DNA of 64,000 nt, from assembly GCF_020193655.1 (NCBI RefSeq), contig NZ_JADYVE010000004.1, forward strand, positions 310,001-374,000, read 5' to 3'. The notes beneath the pieces were generated by a model. The model did no database searches and was not told where the DNA came from. It saw only the letters and a program-made list of their open reading frames with translations. A program made the translations under genes and the position numbers. Within the stretch, counting starts at the first letter, position 1; every line of letters starts with the position of its first letter. Origin of the DNA: Ensifer sp. IC3342. Its GTDB lineage: Bacteria; Pseudomonadota; Alphaproteobacteria; Rhizobiales; Rhizobiaceae. Positions 9,752 through 18,501 of the stretch are shown here, one piece after another.

Positions 9752-10837
9752 ATGAAGGTTCTGTTTGCCGGCGGAAACGGTTACTATCCGGAGTTCAGCG
9801 GCGGCGTTCAGTCGAGCACGCACCACCTCGTCCAGCAGTTGCGTGACCGCGGTCACGAGGCCGGCGTATTGGCCGCATTGTTCGGCGACGGCATGTTCGG
9901 CTTCAAGGCGCGAGTCAAGCTTAAGTTGTCCGGGGAGCGTGGCGTCATGGACAGCTTTCCCGGCTATCCCGTCGTTCGGGCCTGGCATCCCTGGGAGGCC
10001 GCAGCCTTCGCCGTCAACAAGCTCCGTCCCGACGTCGCCGTTGTGCAGTGCCACAAATCGGTCCCGATCGGAAAGGCGCTCCAGGTGCACAACGTGCCGC
10101 TGGTGATCTATCTGAGAAACGTCGAATTTCACGAACTTGCCGGCGACCTCAGGGAACTGACCGCCGCCCATTACATCGCGAATTCGGAATTCACTGCCCG
10201 GACATACAAGCAGAAATACGGCATCGACTCGGTGGTCATCCCACCGACAATCAATCCCGAGACCTACAAGACGCCGACGACGCGGGAATATGTGACCTTC
10301 ATCAATCCCTATAAGGAGAAGGGATTCGAGCTGGCGGTCCGCATTGCCGAGCAATGCCCCGACATTCCCTTCCTGTTCGTCGAAAGCTGGAAGCTCGCTG
10401 ACGATCACCGGGCGGAAATCGAAAAGATCATCGCGCCGCTGAAGAACGTGCGCCTTGAAAGCCGCACCAGCGACATGAAGACTGTTTATGGACGGACGAA
10501 GATCCTGCTTGCGCCGAGCAAATGGGAAGAGGCCTGGGGGCGGGTGGCGTCCGAGGCCCATTGCAGCGGCATTCCGGTCGTCGGATCGACGCGCGGCGGA
10601 TTGCCGGAAGCAATCGGCGAAGGCGGCATCCTTCTCGACCACGATGGACCGCTCGAAGAATGGACCGGCGCAATCCGTCGGCTCTGGAGCGACGATGCCG
10701 AATATGAGCGGCTTTCGGTAGCGGCGTCGAAATTCGCCGAGCGGCCGCTGATGCGGCCCGACCGTCAGTTTGCGGCATTCCTCGATGTTCTGGATCGCGC
10801 TGCCGCGAGCCGCGCGTCTGCGCTCAAGGCCTCTTGA
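9752..10837 (+). CDS. Family 4 glycosyltransferase
   Basis: 361-residue GT-B fold glycosyltransferase. The N-terminal half has the donor-side glycine loop (FAGGNGYYPEFSGGVQSS) and the C-terminal half the GT4 acid motif WEEAWGRVASEAHCSGIPVVGSTRGGLPEAIGEGG near residue 255. AAGGAGA lies seven bases upstream of the ATG. It is the first gene of a three-gene run with a second glycosyltransferase and a flippase, which points to assembly of a cell-surface or secreted polysaccharide repeat unit. The sugar donor cannot be predicted. Confidence 0.88.
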   Translation: MKVLFAGGNGYYPEFSGGVQSSTHHLVQQLRDRGHEAGVLAALFGDGMFGFKARVKLKLSGERGVMDSFPGYPVVRAWHPWEAAAFAVNKLRPDVAVVQCHKSVPIGKALQVHNVPLVIYLRNVEFHELAGDLRELTAAHYIANSEFTARTYKQKYGIDSVVIPPTINPETYKTPTTREYVTFINPYKEKGFELAVRIAEQCPDIPFLFVESWKLADDHRAEIEKIIAPLKNVRLESRTSDMKTVYGRTKILLAPSKWEEAWGRVASEAHCSGIPVVGSTRGGLPEAIGEGGILLDHDGPLEEWTGAIRRLWSDDAEYERLSVAASKFAERPLMRPDRQFAAFLDVLDRAAASRASALKAS

Positions 10838-10847
10838 GACGCCAAGC

Positions 10848-12053
10848 ATGCGCGTCGGTTTCATAGTTGGTCAGTTTCCGTCGCTTTCGGAAACCTTCGT
10901 CATCGGCCAGATGGCCGGCCTCTTGCGTCGCGGCTTCGAGGTCGATGTCGTCTGCAACGGGATATCGGATTACAATTTTGCGGATCGGCGCCAGGAGCCG
11001 CTCGCCACCCTCCTGACACGAACCCGTGACTGGTGGGGAGCGGCGGCGCGCATGCGTCCGGCGATCGAGCGGCTGCCGGCGAAAATTCGCGACAAGGTCT
11101 CCACCGCGCTCGACATGTCGTCCGTCGCCCGCCTGAATGAATGCGACGTCCTCGTCGCTCACTTCGGGCACAACGGCGCCCGCGCCGCACGGCTGAAGAA
11201 ATGGAAGCGGCTGAAGCCGCCGATCGTCACGATCTTCCACGGCTACGACGTCGGCGTGCCGCTCCGCGAGCGGGGTCTCGGCCGATACAATGATCTGTTC
11301 GAATACGGCGCGCTCAACCTGACCGTGAACGGCTTCTTTCGCCGCGTTCTGGTGGAAGCCGGAGCGCCGGAAACCAAGGTTGCCGTGCACCACATGGGAA
11401 TCGATCTCAAGAAGATTCCCTATGAGTGGAAATCGTGGCGCGGCATGCCGCTGCAATTGATTTCAGTATGCCGGCTGGCCGAGAAAAAGGGCGTGGAATA
11501 CGCGCTGCGCGCGCTCGCGCGACTGCGCGCCGACGCGCCGGAACTCGCCTGGCATTACACGGTCATCGGTGACGGGCCCCTACGGCGGGAACTGGAAGCG
11601 CTCGCCTCAGAACTCGATATCGCAGGACGCGTTTCCTTCCTCGGCAGCCTCGCCCACCGGGACGTCAAGGAGTGGCTGCGGCGCTCGCACGCCTTCGTGC
11701 TGCCGAGCGTTACCGCCAAGAACGGCGATGTCGAAGGCATTCCCGTGGCGCTGATGGAGGCCATGGCCGCCGGTCTGACGGTGGTCAGTTCCAACCATTC
11801 CGGCATTCCCGAGCTGATCGAGGATCAGAAGACGGGCTTCCTCGCTGACGAACGAGACGTCGAGACGCTTGCTAACCGGCTACGTTTCGTCGCGGAGCAT
11901 CCCGAGCAATGCGAGGACGTCGGGCTGCAAGCAAGAAAGAAGGTCGAGGCCGAATTCGACATGGAGGCGCTCGACAGCGATTTCGCGGAAATCGTCAGCC
12001 GGCTCGCCACAGCGTCCCAGGCCTCATCGCACGCGGACGCTGTAGCATTTTGA
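10848..12053 (+). CDS. Family 4 glycosyltransferase, colanic-acid WcaL-like
   Basis: 401 residues, GT-B fold, starting MRVGFIVGQFPSLSETFVIGQMAGLL, the opening typical of WcaL/AmsK-type exopolysaccharide transferases. IFHGYDVG and VHHMGIDLKKIPY are at mid-protein, and the donor-binding EGIPVALMEAMAAGLTVVSSNHSGIPELI near residue 300 contains the E-x7-E motif. Translation starts 11 bases after the first transferase stops. Probably acts in sequence with its neighbour on a lipid-linked oligosaccharide. Confidence 0.88.
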   Translation: MRVGFIVGQFPSLSETFVIGQMAGLLRRGFEVDVVCNGISDYNFADRRQEPLATLLTRTRDWWGAAARMRPAIERLPAKIRDKVSTALDMSSVARLNECDVLVAHFGHNGARAARLKKWKRLKPPIVTIFHGYDVGVPLRERGLGRYNDLFEYGALNLTVNGFFRRVLVEAGAPETKVAVHHMGIDLKKIPYEWKSWRGMPLQLISVCRLAEKKGVEYALRALARLRADAPELAWHYTVIGDGPLRRELEALASELDIAGRVSFLGSLAHRDVKEWLRRSHAFVLPSVTAKNGDVEGIPVALMEAMAAGLTVVSSNHSGIPELIEDQKTGFLADERDVETLANRLRFVAEHPEQCEDVGLQARKKVEAEFDMEALDSDFAEIVSRLATASQASSHADAVAF

Positions 12054-12174
12054 AAGGCCGCGGGATGAGGAGTGCGCGCGGTTTCCGCCCGCCTCCCGCG
12101 CCAACTCTTTGAAAGACGCAATTCCGGATGGAAGACGCACGTCTCCCCGAATAGCACCAGTCGAGGCAAGTCGC

Positions 12175-13638
12175 TTGAACGCAGAAAACATCCAATTCGG
12201 TCGGCTCGCACTTCGTGGCGGGCTGGTAACCGGTGGCGCCCAGGCCATTCGCATGGTCATCCAGTTCGTCTCCGTCGTTGTGCTCGCACGCTTGCTTGCG
12301 CCGGAGGACTTCGGCCTCGTCGCATCGGTCAGCCCTGTCGTCGCCTTCGTTGGGCTTTTTCAGAATCTTGGGCTGCAGCAGGCGGTCATTCAGCGCAAGG
12401 AGATCGGAGAGACGGAGCTCAATCAGGTCTTCTGGATCAGTACCCTCGTCGGCCTTATCTGCACACTCGTCGTGATCGCGCTGTCGCCCGCCATTGCCGT
12501 TTTCTATGGCGACCAGCGCATGACGGCCATTGCGATTGCCGCAGCACTGCCGCTGCTCCTCGGTAGCCTGGCCGCGTTGCCGCTCGCCTTGATGAACCGG
12601 CACCTGAAGTTCGGGCAGTTGGCGTTGAACGATGTTTATGCCGCGGTCGTAGGCCTGCTCGTCACCGCCGGGGCCGCCTATCTCGGCCTCGGCTACTGGT
12701 CGCTTGTGATCGGTCCCGCGGCGTCTGCGGCAGTCGCCCTCATGGCCGCGTGGTGGGCCACGCGCTGGATGCCGGGGCGGCCGGCGTTTGCAATCGACCG
12801 CGACATCATCTCGTTCGGCGCCAATCTCACCGGCTTCAATCTGGTCAACTTCTTCTCGCGCAATCTCGACAACGTCCTGATTGGCAAGTTTTCCGGGCCG
12901 ATCCAACTCGGCTATTACGACCGCGCCTACAAGCTTCTCCTCTTCCCACTGCAGAACATCACCCAGCCTCTGTCGCGCGTGATGATCCCACTGATGAGCC
13001 GCATCCAGGAGGACAAGCCCCGGTTTCGCGATATCTACATGCGCACCAACTGGCTGCTCGCCGCCGTCACCATGCCCGGCATTGCGGCGCTGACATTAGC
13101 CGCTGAACCGACCGTCAGCATCCTCTTCGGCGAGCAATGGCTGCCGGTCGCACCGATCTTCGCCTGGCTTGGCATCGCGAGCCTGATGCAGCCGGTTTCG
13201 AGCACAACGGGCTGGATCTTCATCTGCCAGGGCGAAACGAAGACAATGTTCCGCTGGGGCATCTATTCGTCGCTGACGACGGTGCTCTCCTTCGTCGCCG
13301 GCCTGCAATGGGGCGCGATCGGCGTCGCAGCCGCCTATGCGATCAGCGGCTACATCTTGCGCGTCCCGGTGCTTGCCTGGCTGCTGCAGCGGGTGGGACC
13401 GGTCTCGGCGATGGATTTCCTCTACGTCCAGGGCCTCTTTCTCATATCGGCCCTGGCCGCCTGGATCTGCTATCGGCTGCTGCCGGAAGTCCTGACAGGA
13501 AGCTCGGACATCCTCGCCCTCGCCTCCGCGATTTGCCTGAACTACGGACTGGCGCTCGTTTTCGCCCTTGCTTTACGCCAACCGCGCAAAGTCCTGCTCG
13601 AAACCCTTTCCAAGGCCATCGGCGCGATTCGCCGATAA
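12175..13638 (+). CDS. Polysaccharide flippase, Wzx/WzxC type (MOP superfamily)
   Basis: Inner-membrane protein of 487 residues with many hydrophobic segments and the WzxC-like landmarks LARLLAPEDFGLVA near residue 40 and NLDNVLIGKFSGPIQLGYYDRAYKLLL at mid-protein. Family members flip undecaprenyl-linked oligosaccharides to the periplasm. The start is uncertain: TTG 12175 has GAGG eight bases upstream, while a TTG at 12109 would add 22 poorly conserved residues. The 3' end overlaps the convergent pyruvyl-transferase-like gene by 66 bases. No Wzy polymerase or chain-length regulator is nearby. Confidence 0.85.
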   Translation: MNAENIQFGRLALRGGLVTGGAQAIRMVIQFVSVVVLARLLAPEDFGLVASVSPVVAFVGLFQNLGLQQAVIQRKEIGETELNQVFWISTLVGLICTLVVIALSPAIAVFYGDQRMTAIAIAAALPLLLGSLAALPLALMNRHLKFGQLALNDVYAAVVGLLVTAGAAYLGLGYWSLVIGPAASAAVALMAAWWATRWMPGRPAFAIDRDIISFGANLTGFNLVNFFSRNLDNVLIGKFSGPIQLGYYDRAYKLLLFPLQNITQPLSRVMIPLMSRIQEDKPRFRDIYMRTNWLLAAVTMPGIAALTLAAEPTVSILFGEQWLPVAPIFAWLGIASLMQPVSSTTGWIFICQGETKTMFRWGIYSSLTTVLSFVAGLQWGAIGVAAAYAISGYILRVPVLAWLLQRVGPVSAMDFLYVQGLFLISALAAWICYRLLPEVLTGSSDILALASAICLNYGLALVFALALRQPRKVLLETLSKAIGAIRR

Positions 13639-14916
13639 GCCTTCGATTACAGGGCGCAGGAGATCCGCCGCGGACATCGCCGAGGCGTGCTCCTCGAGGA
13701 CCGCCTTGAGGCTGACTTCGCGATAAAGGTCGAGCTCGCCGACGAAGCGGTCGAGCTTGCCGCTCGCCTCTTCTGGCGTCACCGTGTCGATATCGAGCAG
13801 GACATCGTCAACGCCGACGCGCTTGGCGACTTCTTTGGTCTTGAACTCATAGGCAATCGGCAGCACCGGCGTACCGGTGCAAAGCGACATGATCATCATG
13901 TGCATGCGCGTCGCCACGACGAAGTCGAGGCCTTTGGCAATCGCCATCAGTTGCTCAGGCGTGTGGAACGACGCGTCGACGTTCACGTGCTCGGCAATCT
14001 CCGGCGCCAGTCCCGAAACGATGAGGTTCGCCGTCTTCGAATCGTCGTGCGCATATTCCGGGACGCCCTGGCAGGTCGAAATGAACGTGACCTTCTTGCC
14101 GTGGTCGCGCACGAGCTTCGTCGCCATCTCGCGAACCGAATCGATGTACCGACCCATGCCGCCGTCGCCGCCCTTGACGTAATGCCAGTGCCGCACGGAG
14201 ATGCCGACGCGGCCAGTCGGTGCCGGACGGCCGATCATCAGCAGCGCCTTGATCCGCTCCACGTCTGCAAGCGCGAAGACGGAATCGGCGACCACGTGGC
14301 ATTTCGCCGGATCGTCGACGAGACCGAGGATATGCTCGCGTGAACGAGCGTCGCGCAGGAGGATCAGGGGGCTGCGGGCGAAAATCGGCGGCAGCATCCG
14401 AAGGTTGTAGGGCTTCGCGAACGGACCGAGCGACTGGGTGAAGAAGATCGTCCTCTTGCCAAGCAACTCGCCGAGCTTGAACTGGTTGATGCGCCGCTCG
14501 AGCGAATAGTTCTCGACGAGATAGGTGCCGCCGGTGGTGATCACCAGATCGGCGTCCTTGTAGAGTGCAAGGCTCTTGCGATCCTCGTCGCTGAAGAAGC
14601 GCCGGTCGAGATAATTGCCGCTACCGAGATGGCGGAGCGCCTGGAACGCAGCCTGGTTATAGACCTGCTTCAGCGCATTCTTGACGGTGTTGTCGTCGTA
14701 TTTGTACTTGAAGATCGATTCCGACGGGAGTTTTCGAAGCTCGATGTCGGGAAATTGTTCTTTCGGATACAGTCGCGCTGCGACGTCCGGCTGGCTGTCG
14801 AACACCAGGAATTCGACGTTCTCGCCTAGTATCGATCTCAGGATGTGCCTGATCGCGAAAAGAATGGCCGCGTCGCCCGTGTTCAAGCAGACGGTATTTT
14901 CGACTACAACTTTCAT
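13573..14916 (-). CDS. Polysaccharide pyruvyl transferase family protein
   Basis: 447-residue protein of the CsaB/EpsO-type family that transfers pyruvate ketals to polysaccharide sugars. Visible landmarks are NTGDAAILFAIRHIL near residue 11, TTGGTYLVENYSLERRIN, FFTQSLGPFAKPYN and, near the C-terminus, VVATRMHMMIMSLCTGTPVLPIAYEFKTKEV, the conserved RxH...P..Y block. It has no signal peptide or membrane span. Transcribed towards the flippase, so not in the same operon, but grouping suggests decoration of the same polymer. Confidence 0.85.
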   Translation of the reverse strand: MKVVVENTVCLNTGDAAILFAIRHILRSILGENVEFLVFDSQPDVAARLYPKEQFPDIELRKLPSESIFKYKYDDNTVKNALKQVYNQAAFQALRHLGSGNYLDRRFFSDEDRKSLALYKDADLVITTGGTYLVENYSLERRINQFKLGELLGKRTIFFTQSLGPFAKPYNLRMLPPIFARSPLILLRDARSREHILGLVDDPAKCHVVADSVFALADVERIKALLMIGRPAPTGRVGISVRHWHYVKGGDGGMGRYIDSVREMATKLVRDHGKKVTFISTCQGVPEYAHDDSKTANLIVSGLAPEIAEHVNVDASFHTPEQLMAIAKGLDFVVATRMHMMIMSLCTGTPVLPIAYEFKTKEVAKRVGVDDVLLDIDTVTPEEASGKLDRFVGELDLYREVSLKAVLEEHASAMSAADLLRPVIEGLSANRADGLGKGFEQDFARLA

Positions 14917-15132
14917 GTTCCGTCATCCCCGTGTGAAAGTCTCGCCAGACATGGGAGGGTGGTGCCGGCCGACTTGCCGCTTGCGCGCGGATCCGTGCCC
15001 GACGGACAACCCGCAATAGCGTTCTGTCGGGAAGTTTTGGTGAATTCATGGCCGGCGAAGCGATTTTTGCCGCAATGCAGCATAAGGCGGCGCGGCCGCT
15101 GGTGGTGCAGGCCTTGGCTTTAATAGCGATTA

Positions 15133-15180
15133 CTAATGCATGTCGCCCAAAAGTGTGCAGCGGTATTGGGACACGACAAG
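15133..15180. repeat. Rhizobial intergenic repeat, copy 2
   Basis: CTAATGCATGTCGCCCAAAA followed by GTGTGCAGCGGTATTGGG is the inverted counterpart of the unit at 5016-5061, with a handful of substitutions. It is followed directly by a second dyad at 15195. Confidence 0.6.
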
Positions 15181-15194
15181 CAAAAAACTAGGAC

Positions 15195-15238
15195 CTAAAG
15201 CGCGTTGCATGAATTCGATTAAACGCGACGCGCTTTAG
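15195..15238. repeat. Dyad CTAAAGCGCG ... CGCGCTTTAG
   Basis: Perfect 10-base inverted arms enclose a 24-base A/T-rich centre. I recognise the AAAGCGCG/CGCGCTTT dyad as part of a composite repeat common in rhizobial intergenic regions. It lies downstream of the copper operon and could end its transcript, though no T-run follows. Confidence 0.55.
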
Positions 15239-15297
15239 TTTCTACGCCAGAGGCGACAAGCGCAGATTCAACCGAGATCGTGATTGCAGTCGAGCGA

Positions 15298-15899
15298 TCA
15301 TTCGAAAAGGTTCTTCAGCCGATCCCACCAACCGGGCTGTTCGCGTCCCGGCTTCTGGACGTTGTTGCTGAGGCCGTTGATGTAGAGGACCATGTTGAGC
15401 GGATCGAATCTTAGACCATGGAACTTGGCCGCAAAGCGTCCTCCGCGGTCGATAACGTGCGTGACGGCCCCGTGCATCTGCTGGTCGTCGTCGAGCGGCT
15501 CGAAGCGGACTTTGTAAGCCTCCGAGAGTTTCCTGGTCGTGTCCTCCGGCTGGCCCGGTCGTGTCGTCAGAAACATCCAATTGCTCGCGTCCAATCCGTG
15601 CGCGGGGCCGTGGGCCCTGAGCACTTCAGGCGTGTCCTTCGATGGGTCGGTGGTGATCGCCAGAAACTGCACCATGTCCTTCATCGGCGTAATGTTGATC
15701 TTGCGCTGAATGTCAGCGATCACCTCGGTTCGAATGGCGGCGCGACCGGCTCGTCTATGACCTGGAAGAATTTCTCGGCGCTGCCCATCATCTTGTCGAG
15801 ATCCGCTCCCGGATGATGCGCCAACGCGGCTGGCGCGGAGGCCAGCAACAGCGACAGTGTGGCGATTAGTATTCTTGATTTGATCATGATGTTTTCCAT
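15298..15899 (-). pseudogene. Broken SCO1/SenC-family copper chaperone gene
   Basis: Two adjacent frames together make an SCO protein with its middle missing. The 5' part (15720-15899) encodes a signal peptide and MMGSAEKFFQVIDEPVAPPFE and then stops two codons later. The 3' part (15298-15723) resumes in another frame with IADIQRKINITPMKDMVQF, including the later conserved Asp and His positions (MHGAVTHVIDR), and ends GWWDRLKNLFE. The segment that should sit between them, with the thioredoxin-fold strand and the copper-binding CxxxC, is absent. An internal deletion of roughly 45-50 codons with a frameshift explains this. It is last in the copper operon, after cytochrome c. Confidence 0.75.
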
Positions 15900-15931
15900 T
15901 TGAGGCGGGATCTGAGGTGGAGGCCGCATAG

Positions 15932-16405
15932 TCACCGCACCTCCTCTCGCTCCCGGCGAGTCATCTCCGCCTGATATTGCCTTTCCTGTTCCGGCCAGGT
16001 GCTCTTGATGAAGGCCAGCACGGCCCGGATTTCTTCGTCGCCCATCACCTTGCCGAACCCTGGCATATCGCTTTGGTAGCCGCCTCCAACGAACGCTGCC
16101 GGTCCTTCCTTGGTGATGCGAAAGAGCACGCCGTCCGGATGATGCCAGGTGTGGCCGGATGCATCATGCGGCGGCGCCGGCATGCGTCCGGAAGGCAAGG
16201 GGCTTTTCCAGTCGCGTTGCCCTTCGAGATTCCTGCCGTGGCAGGCGGCGCAGTGCTCGGCATAGAGCGTGTTGCCGAGCGCAATCGTCGCGGCCGAGAC
16301 GTTGTCGCGTGCCATCTTGGCGGCGATCCAAGGCCATGCCCATGCGAGCCCAAAACCCGCCGCGACAAACCCGAGTATCGAGAGGAAAACAGACGTTCTT
16401 CTCAT
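15932..16405 (-). CDS. Membrane-anchored class I cytochrome c
   Basis: 157-residue c-type cytochrome with an N-terminal membrane anchor (residues 5-26), one haem site C52-A-A-C55-H56, and a likely axial methionine M114 in SDMPGFGKVMGDEE. It should face the periplasm and carry electrons, perhaps to or from the multicopper oxidase upstream. The ATG overlaps the stop of the 39-aa membrane peptide gene (ATGA), so the two are translationally coupled. Part of the minus-strand copper/redox operon. Confidence 0.88.
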   Translation of the reverse strand: MRRTSVFLSILGFVAAGFGLAWAWPWIAAKMARDNVSAATIALGNTLYAEHCAACHGRNLEGQRDWKSPLPSGRMPAPPHDASGHTWHHPDGVLFRITKEGPAAFVGGGYQSDMPGFGKVMGDEEIRAVLAFIKSTWPEQERQYQAEMTRREREEVR

Positions 16406-16521
16406 TTACCGCCGCCGAAGAACAGGTACTTGAGGAGCGCTGCAGCCCCAAGAGCGAGCATGACGATGACAAGCAGCCACACCAGCCCCATCCCGATCAT
16501 CATGTCGTTCATGCCTTCCAT
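16402..16521 (-). CDS. 39-residue single-span membrane peptide
   Basis: A short gene in the gap between the DUF411 and cytochrome c genes: MEGMNDMMIGMGLVWLLVIV, then MLALGAAALLKYLFFGGGK. It is one hydrophobic helix with a Met-rich N-terminus and a basic tail. AGGAG lies ten bases before the ATG, overlapping the DUF411 stop, and its TGA overlaps the cytochrome c ATG. The tight packing on both sides supports real expression. A Met-rich head suggests metal contact, which is inference; I do not recognise a named family. Confidence 0.75.
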   Translation of the reverse strand: MEGMNDMMIGMGLVWLLVIVMLALGAAALLKYLFFGGGK

Positions 16522-16534
16522 CGTCGGGCCGCTC

Positions 16535-16975
16535 CTATTCCCTGGCGTAAACGCCGCCGACGCCGCCGGATTTGTTGATCTCCAGCATCTCGAACGGTGC
16601 TTGCTTGGTGCCGCTCATGCCGGGCGAACCCATGGGCATGCCGGGCAACGTCACGCCCTTGATGTCCGGCCGTTCGGTCATCAGCTTGTTGACGGTGCCG
16701 ATCGGCACGTGACCGCTCACCACATAGCCGTCGATCATCGAGAGGTGGCACCCCTGGGCCTCGTCTGGAATGCCGGCGTCTCGACTCATCTGGGCGAGGT
16801 CGTGCGTCGCCTTCACTGTCACGTTGAAGCCGTTTTGGCGTAAATAATCGGCGTAGCCCTCGCAGCAGCCGCATTCCGGGTTCTTGTAGAGCATCACGTC
16901 CTTTTCGCCGGCGAGCGCCGGTGTTGCACCCAACAGGATGGAGGTGAGGACGGCAGCTTTCAGTATCTTGGACAT
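16535..16975 (-). CDS. Periplasmic DUF411 metal-binding protein
   Basis: 146 residues with a Sec signal peptide (ILKAAVLTSILLGATPALA) and a DUF411 domain: YKNPECGCCEGYADYLRQNGF near residue 30, QGCHLSMIDGYVVSGHVPIGTVNKLM and GVTLPGMPMGSPGMSG, where conserved Cys and Met could bind copper. Family members are often found in copper and silver resistance clusters. It lies 17 bases downstream of the multicopper oxidase and has an AAAGGAG ribosome site. Confidence 0.88.
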   Translation of the reverse strand: MSKILKAAVLTSILLGATPALAGEKDVMLYKNPECGCCEGYADYLRQNGFNVTVKATHDLAQMSRDAGIPDEAQGCHLSMIDGYVVSGHVPIGTVNKLMTERPDIKGVTLPGMPMGSPGMSGTKQAPFEMLEINKSGGVGGVYARE

Positions 16976-16992
16976 TTGTTTCTCCTTTCAGG

Positions 16993-18477
16993 TCAGGCAA
17001 CGCGGAAGACAGCCATCATGCCGCCGGCCTGGTGCTCGAGAATGTGGCAATGGAACATCCAATCGCCGGGATTATCGGCGACGAAGGCGATCTCGACCTT
17101 CTCGCGCGGCGAAACCAGCACGGTATCCTGCCATTCCTGATGACGGGTGCGTTGGCCGTTGCGGGAAATCACTCGGAACGAATGACCATGCAAGTGGATC
17201 GGATGATGCCACGCAGTGGCGTTGGTCATGGCGATGACGTGGCTCCTGTCCTTTGCGAGCGTCAGCATCGGCTTCATGTCGTGGCTGGCCTCGTCAGCGG
17301 CGACGCCGTTGATGAACCAGGCGGCGCCGGAGTTCATCATCCGCATCATCTCTCCCATCATCGAACTTGTGTGCCCCATCATACCGCCCGACGCGCCTCG
17401 GCCCATGCTTTCCCCCATATCCTGCGCAACCATCTCGCCCATCATGCCGCCGGTGAAGACAACCTCGTTGCGCGATGCGCGCTTAACATCCGGTTCCGGC
17501 AAAGGATTTGCAGGCAGGGCGAACGGCCAGTCGGGCGCGCGCTCCCTCAGCGGTGTAGCGTCATAGACGAGATCTACCAGCCGGAACTCCAGATCTTCAT
17601 AAAAGCGATCCGTAACGGCGGCTCGGCTGCCGGCATTGCCGTTCATGTCGATATTCAGGTCGACGCGCATCGCCGGCGCGAGCGTCACCCGTCCATTGTC
17701 CGGCGCATGCGGCGTGACCGGTTGGCCGTCGAGCGCGATCACGACCGGCTCGTGCCCGGCGAAATCGAGGCTGAAGATGCGGGCACTGGCGGCGTTGATC
17801 AACCGCAGGCGGATGCGCTCCCCCTTCCTGACGGCAAAACCACCTGGTACGCGGCCGTTGATGGTCACCGTATTGCCGACGCGCCCATTGTGGTGGATAT
17901 CGTGCCGGTTGCCGAAGTCCTCGCTGATCGCCCCCGCTTTCGTCAGCCGCCAATCGCCGAGCATCCAGGTCACGTCGCGATCGACGCGCACCGGTTCCCG
18001 TTCCTCCACGATCAGCGGACCATAGAGCCCCCGCGCGACCTGCTCGAAGCTCTTCTGGTGCGGGTGATACCAGAAGGTGCCGGCGTCAGTCGCGTCGAAC
18101 TCGTAGACGAAACTGTCGCCTGCTCCGATGGGCTTCTGCGTGAGGTTCGGCACGCCGTCCATCGCGTTTGGAACACGCACGCCGTGCCAGTGGATCGTTG
18201 TTTCTTCGGTGAGGGAATTGTCGACCGCCACGCGCAGCCGTTCGCCCTGGCGGAGACGGATCTCTGGGCCCGGAACGGTGCCGTTGTACAACCAGGCGGC
18301 CGTCTCGCCGTGCGGCACGAGGCGGACGCGCCCGATGGCAGCCCGCAACGAGACTTCTCGCGGGGCGGCATTGGCCGGCGAAGCTGTCAAAAGAGGAAAT
18401 ATCGCGCCGGTCGCGCTTGCGGCTGCCGATGCGAGAAAGGCTCGACGCGTCAGCGCCGGAGCAGGGTATCGGGACAT
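16993..18477 (-). CDS. Multicopper oxidase, CueO/CopA-like, Tat-exported
   Basis: 494-residue periplasmic multicopper oxidase, probably oxidizing Cu(I) or another metal. All four copper motifs are visible: TIHWHGVRVPN near residue 95, FWYHPHQKSFEQ near residue 135, WHHPIHLHGHSFRV near residue 422 and MFHCHILEHQAGGM near residue 474, giving the type 1, 2 and 3 sites. A Met/Ser/Gly-rich insert (MMGEMVAQDMGESM ... MMRMMNSG, residues 345-385) resembles the methionine-rich segment of CueO. The N-terminus TRRAFLASAAASATG is a twin-arginine signal. It leads the operon MCO-DUF411-peptide-cytochrome c-SCO. Confidence 0.94.
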   Translation of the reverse strand: MSRYPAPALTRRAFLASAAASATGAIFPLLTASPANAAPREVSLRAAIGRVRLVPHGETAAWLYNGTVPGPEIRLRQGERLRVAVDNSLTEETTIHWHGVRVPNAMDGVPNLTQKPIGAGDSFVYEFDATDAGTFWYHPHQKSFEQVARGLYGPLIVEEREPVRVDRDVTWMLGDWRLTKAGAISEDFGNRHDIHHNGRVGNTVTINGRVPGGFAVRKGERIRLRLINAASARIFSLDFAGHEPVVIALDGQPVTPHAPDNGRVTLAPAMRVDLNIDMNGNAGSRAAVTDRFYEDLEFRLVDLVYDATPLRERAPDWPFALPANPLPEPDVKRASRNEVVFTGGMMGEMVAQDMGESMGRGASGGMMGHTSSMMGEMMRMMNSGAAWFINGVAADEASHDMKPMLTLAKDRSHVIAMTNATAWHHPIHLHGHSFRVISRNGQRTRHQEWQDTVLVSPREKVEIAFVADNPGDWMFHCHILEHQAGGMMAVFRVA

Positions 18478-18501
18478 GGTTCAACCATCCTGAAAAGCCG
18501 A

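Larger units (their letters stand above)
14917..15297. other. Intergenic stretch holding repeats only
   Basis: About 380 bases between the pyruvyl-transferase gene start and the end of the broken SCO gene. The right part carries the repeats annotated at 15133-15180 and 15195-15238. The left part presumably holds the promoter of the pyruvyl-transferase gene; no further gene is supported. Confidence 0.4.
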
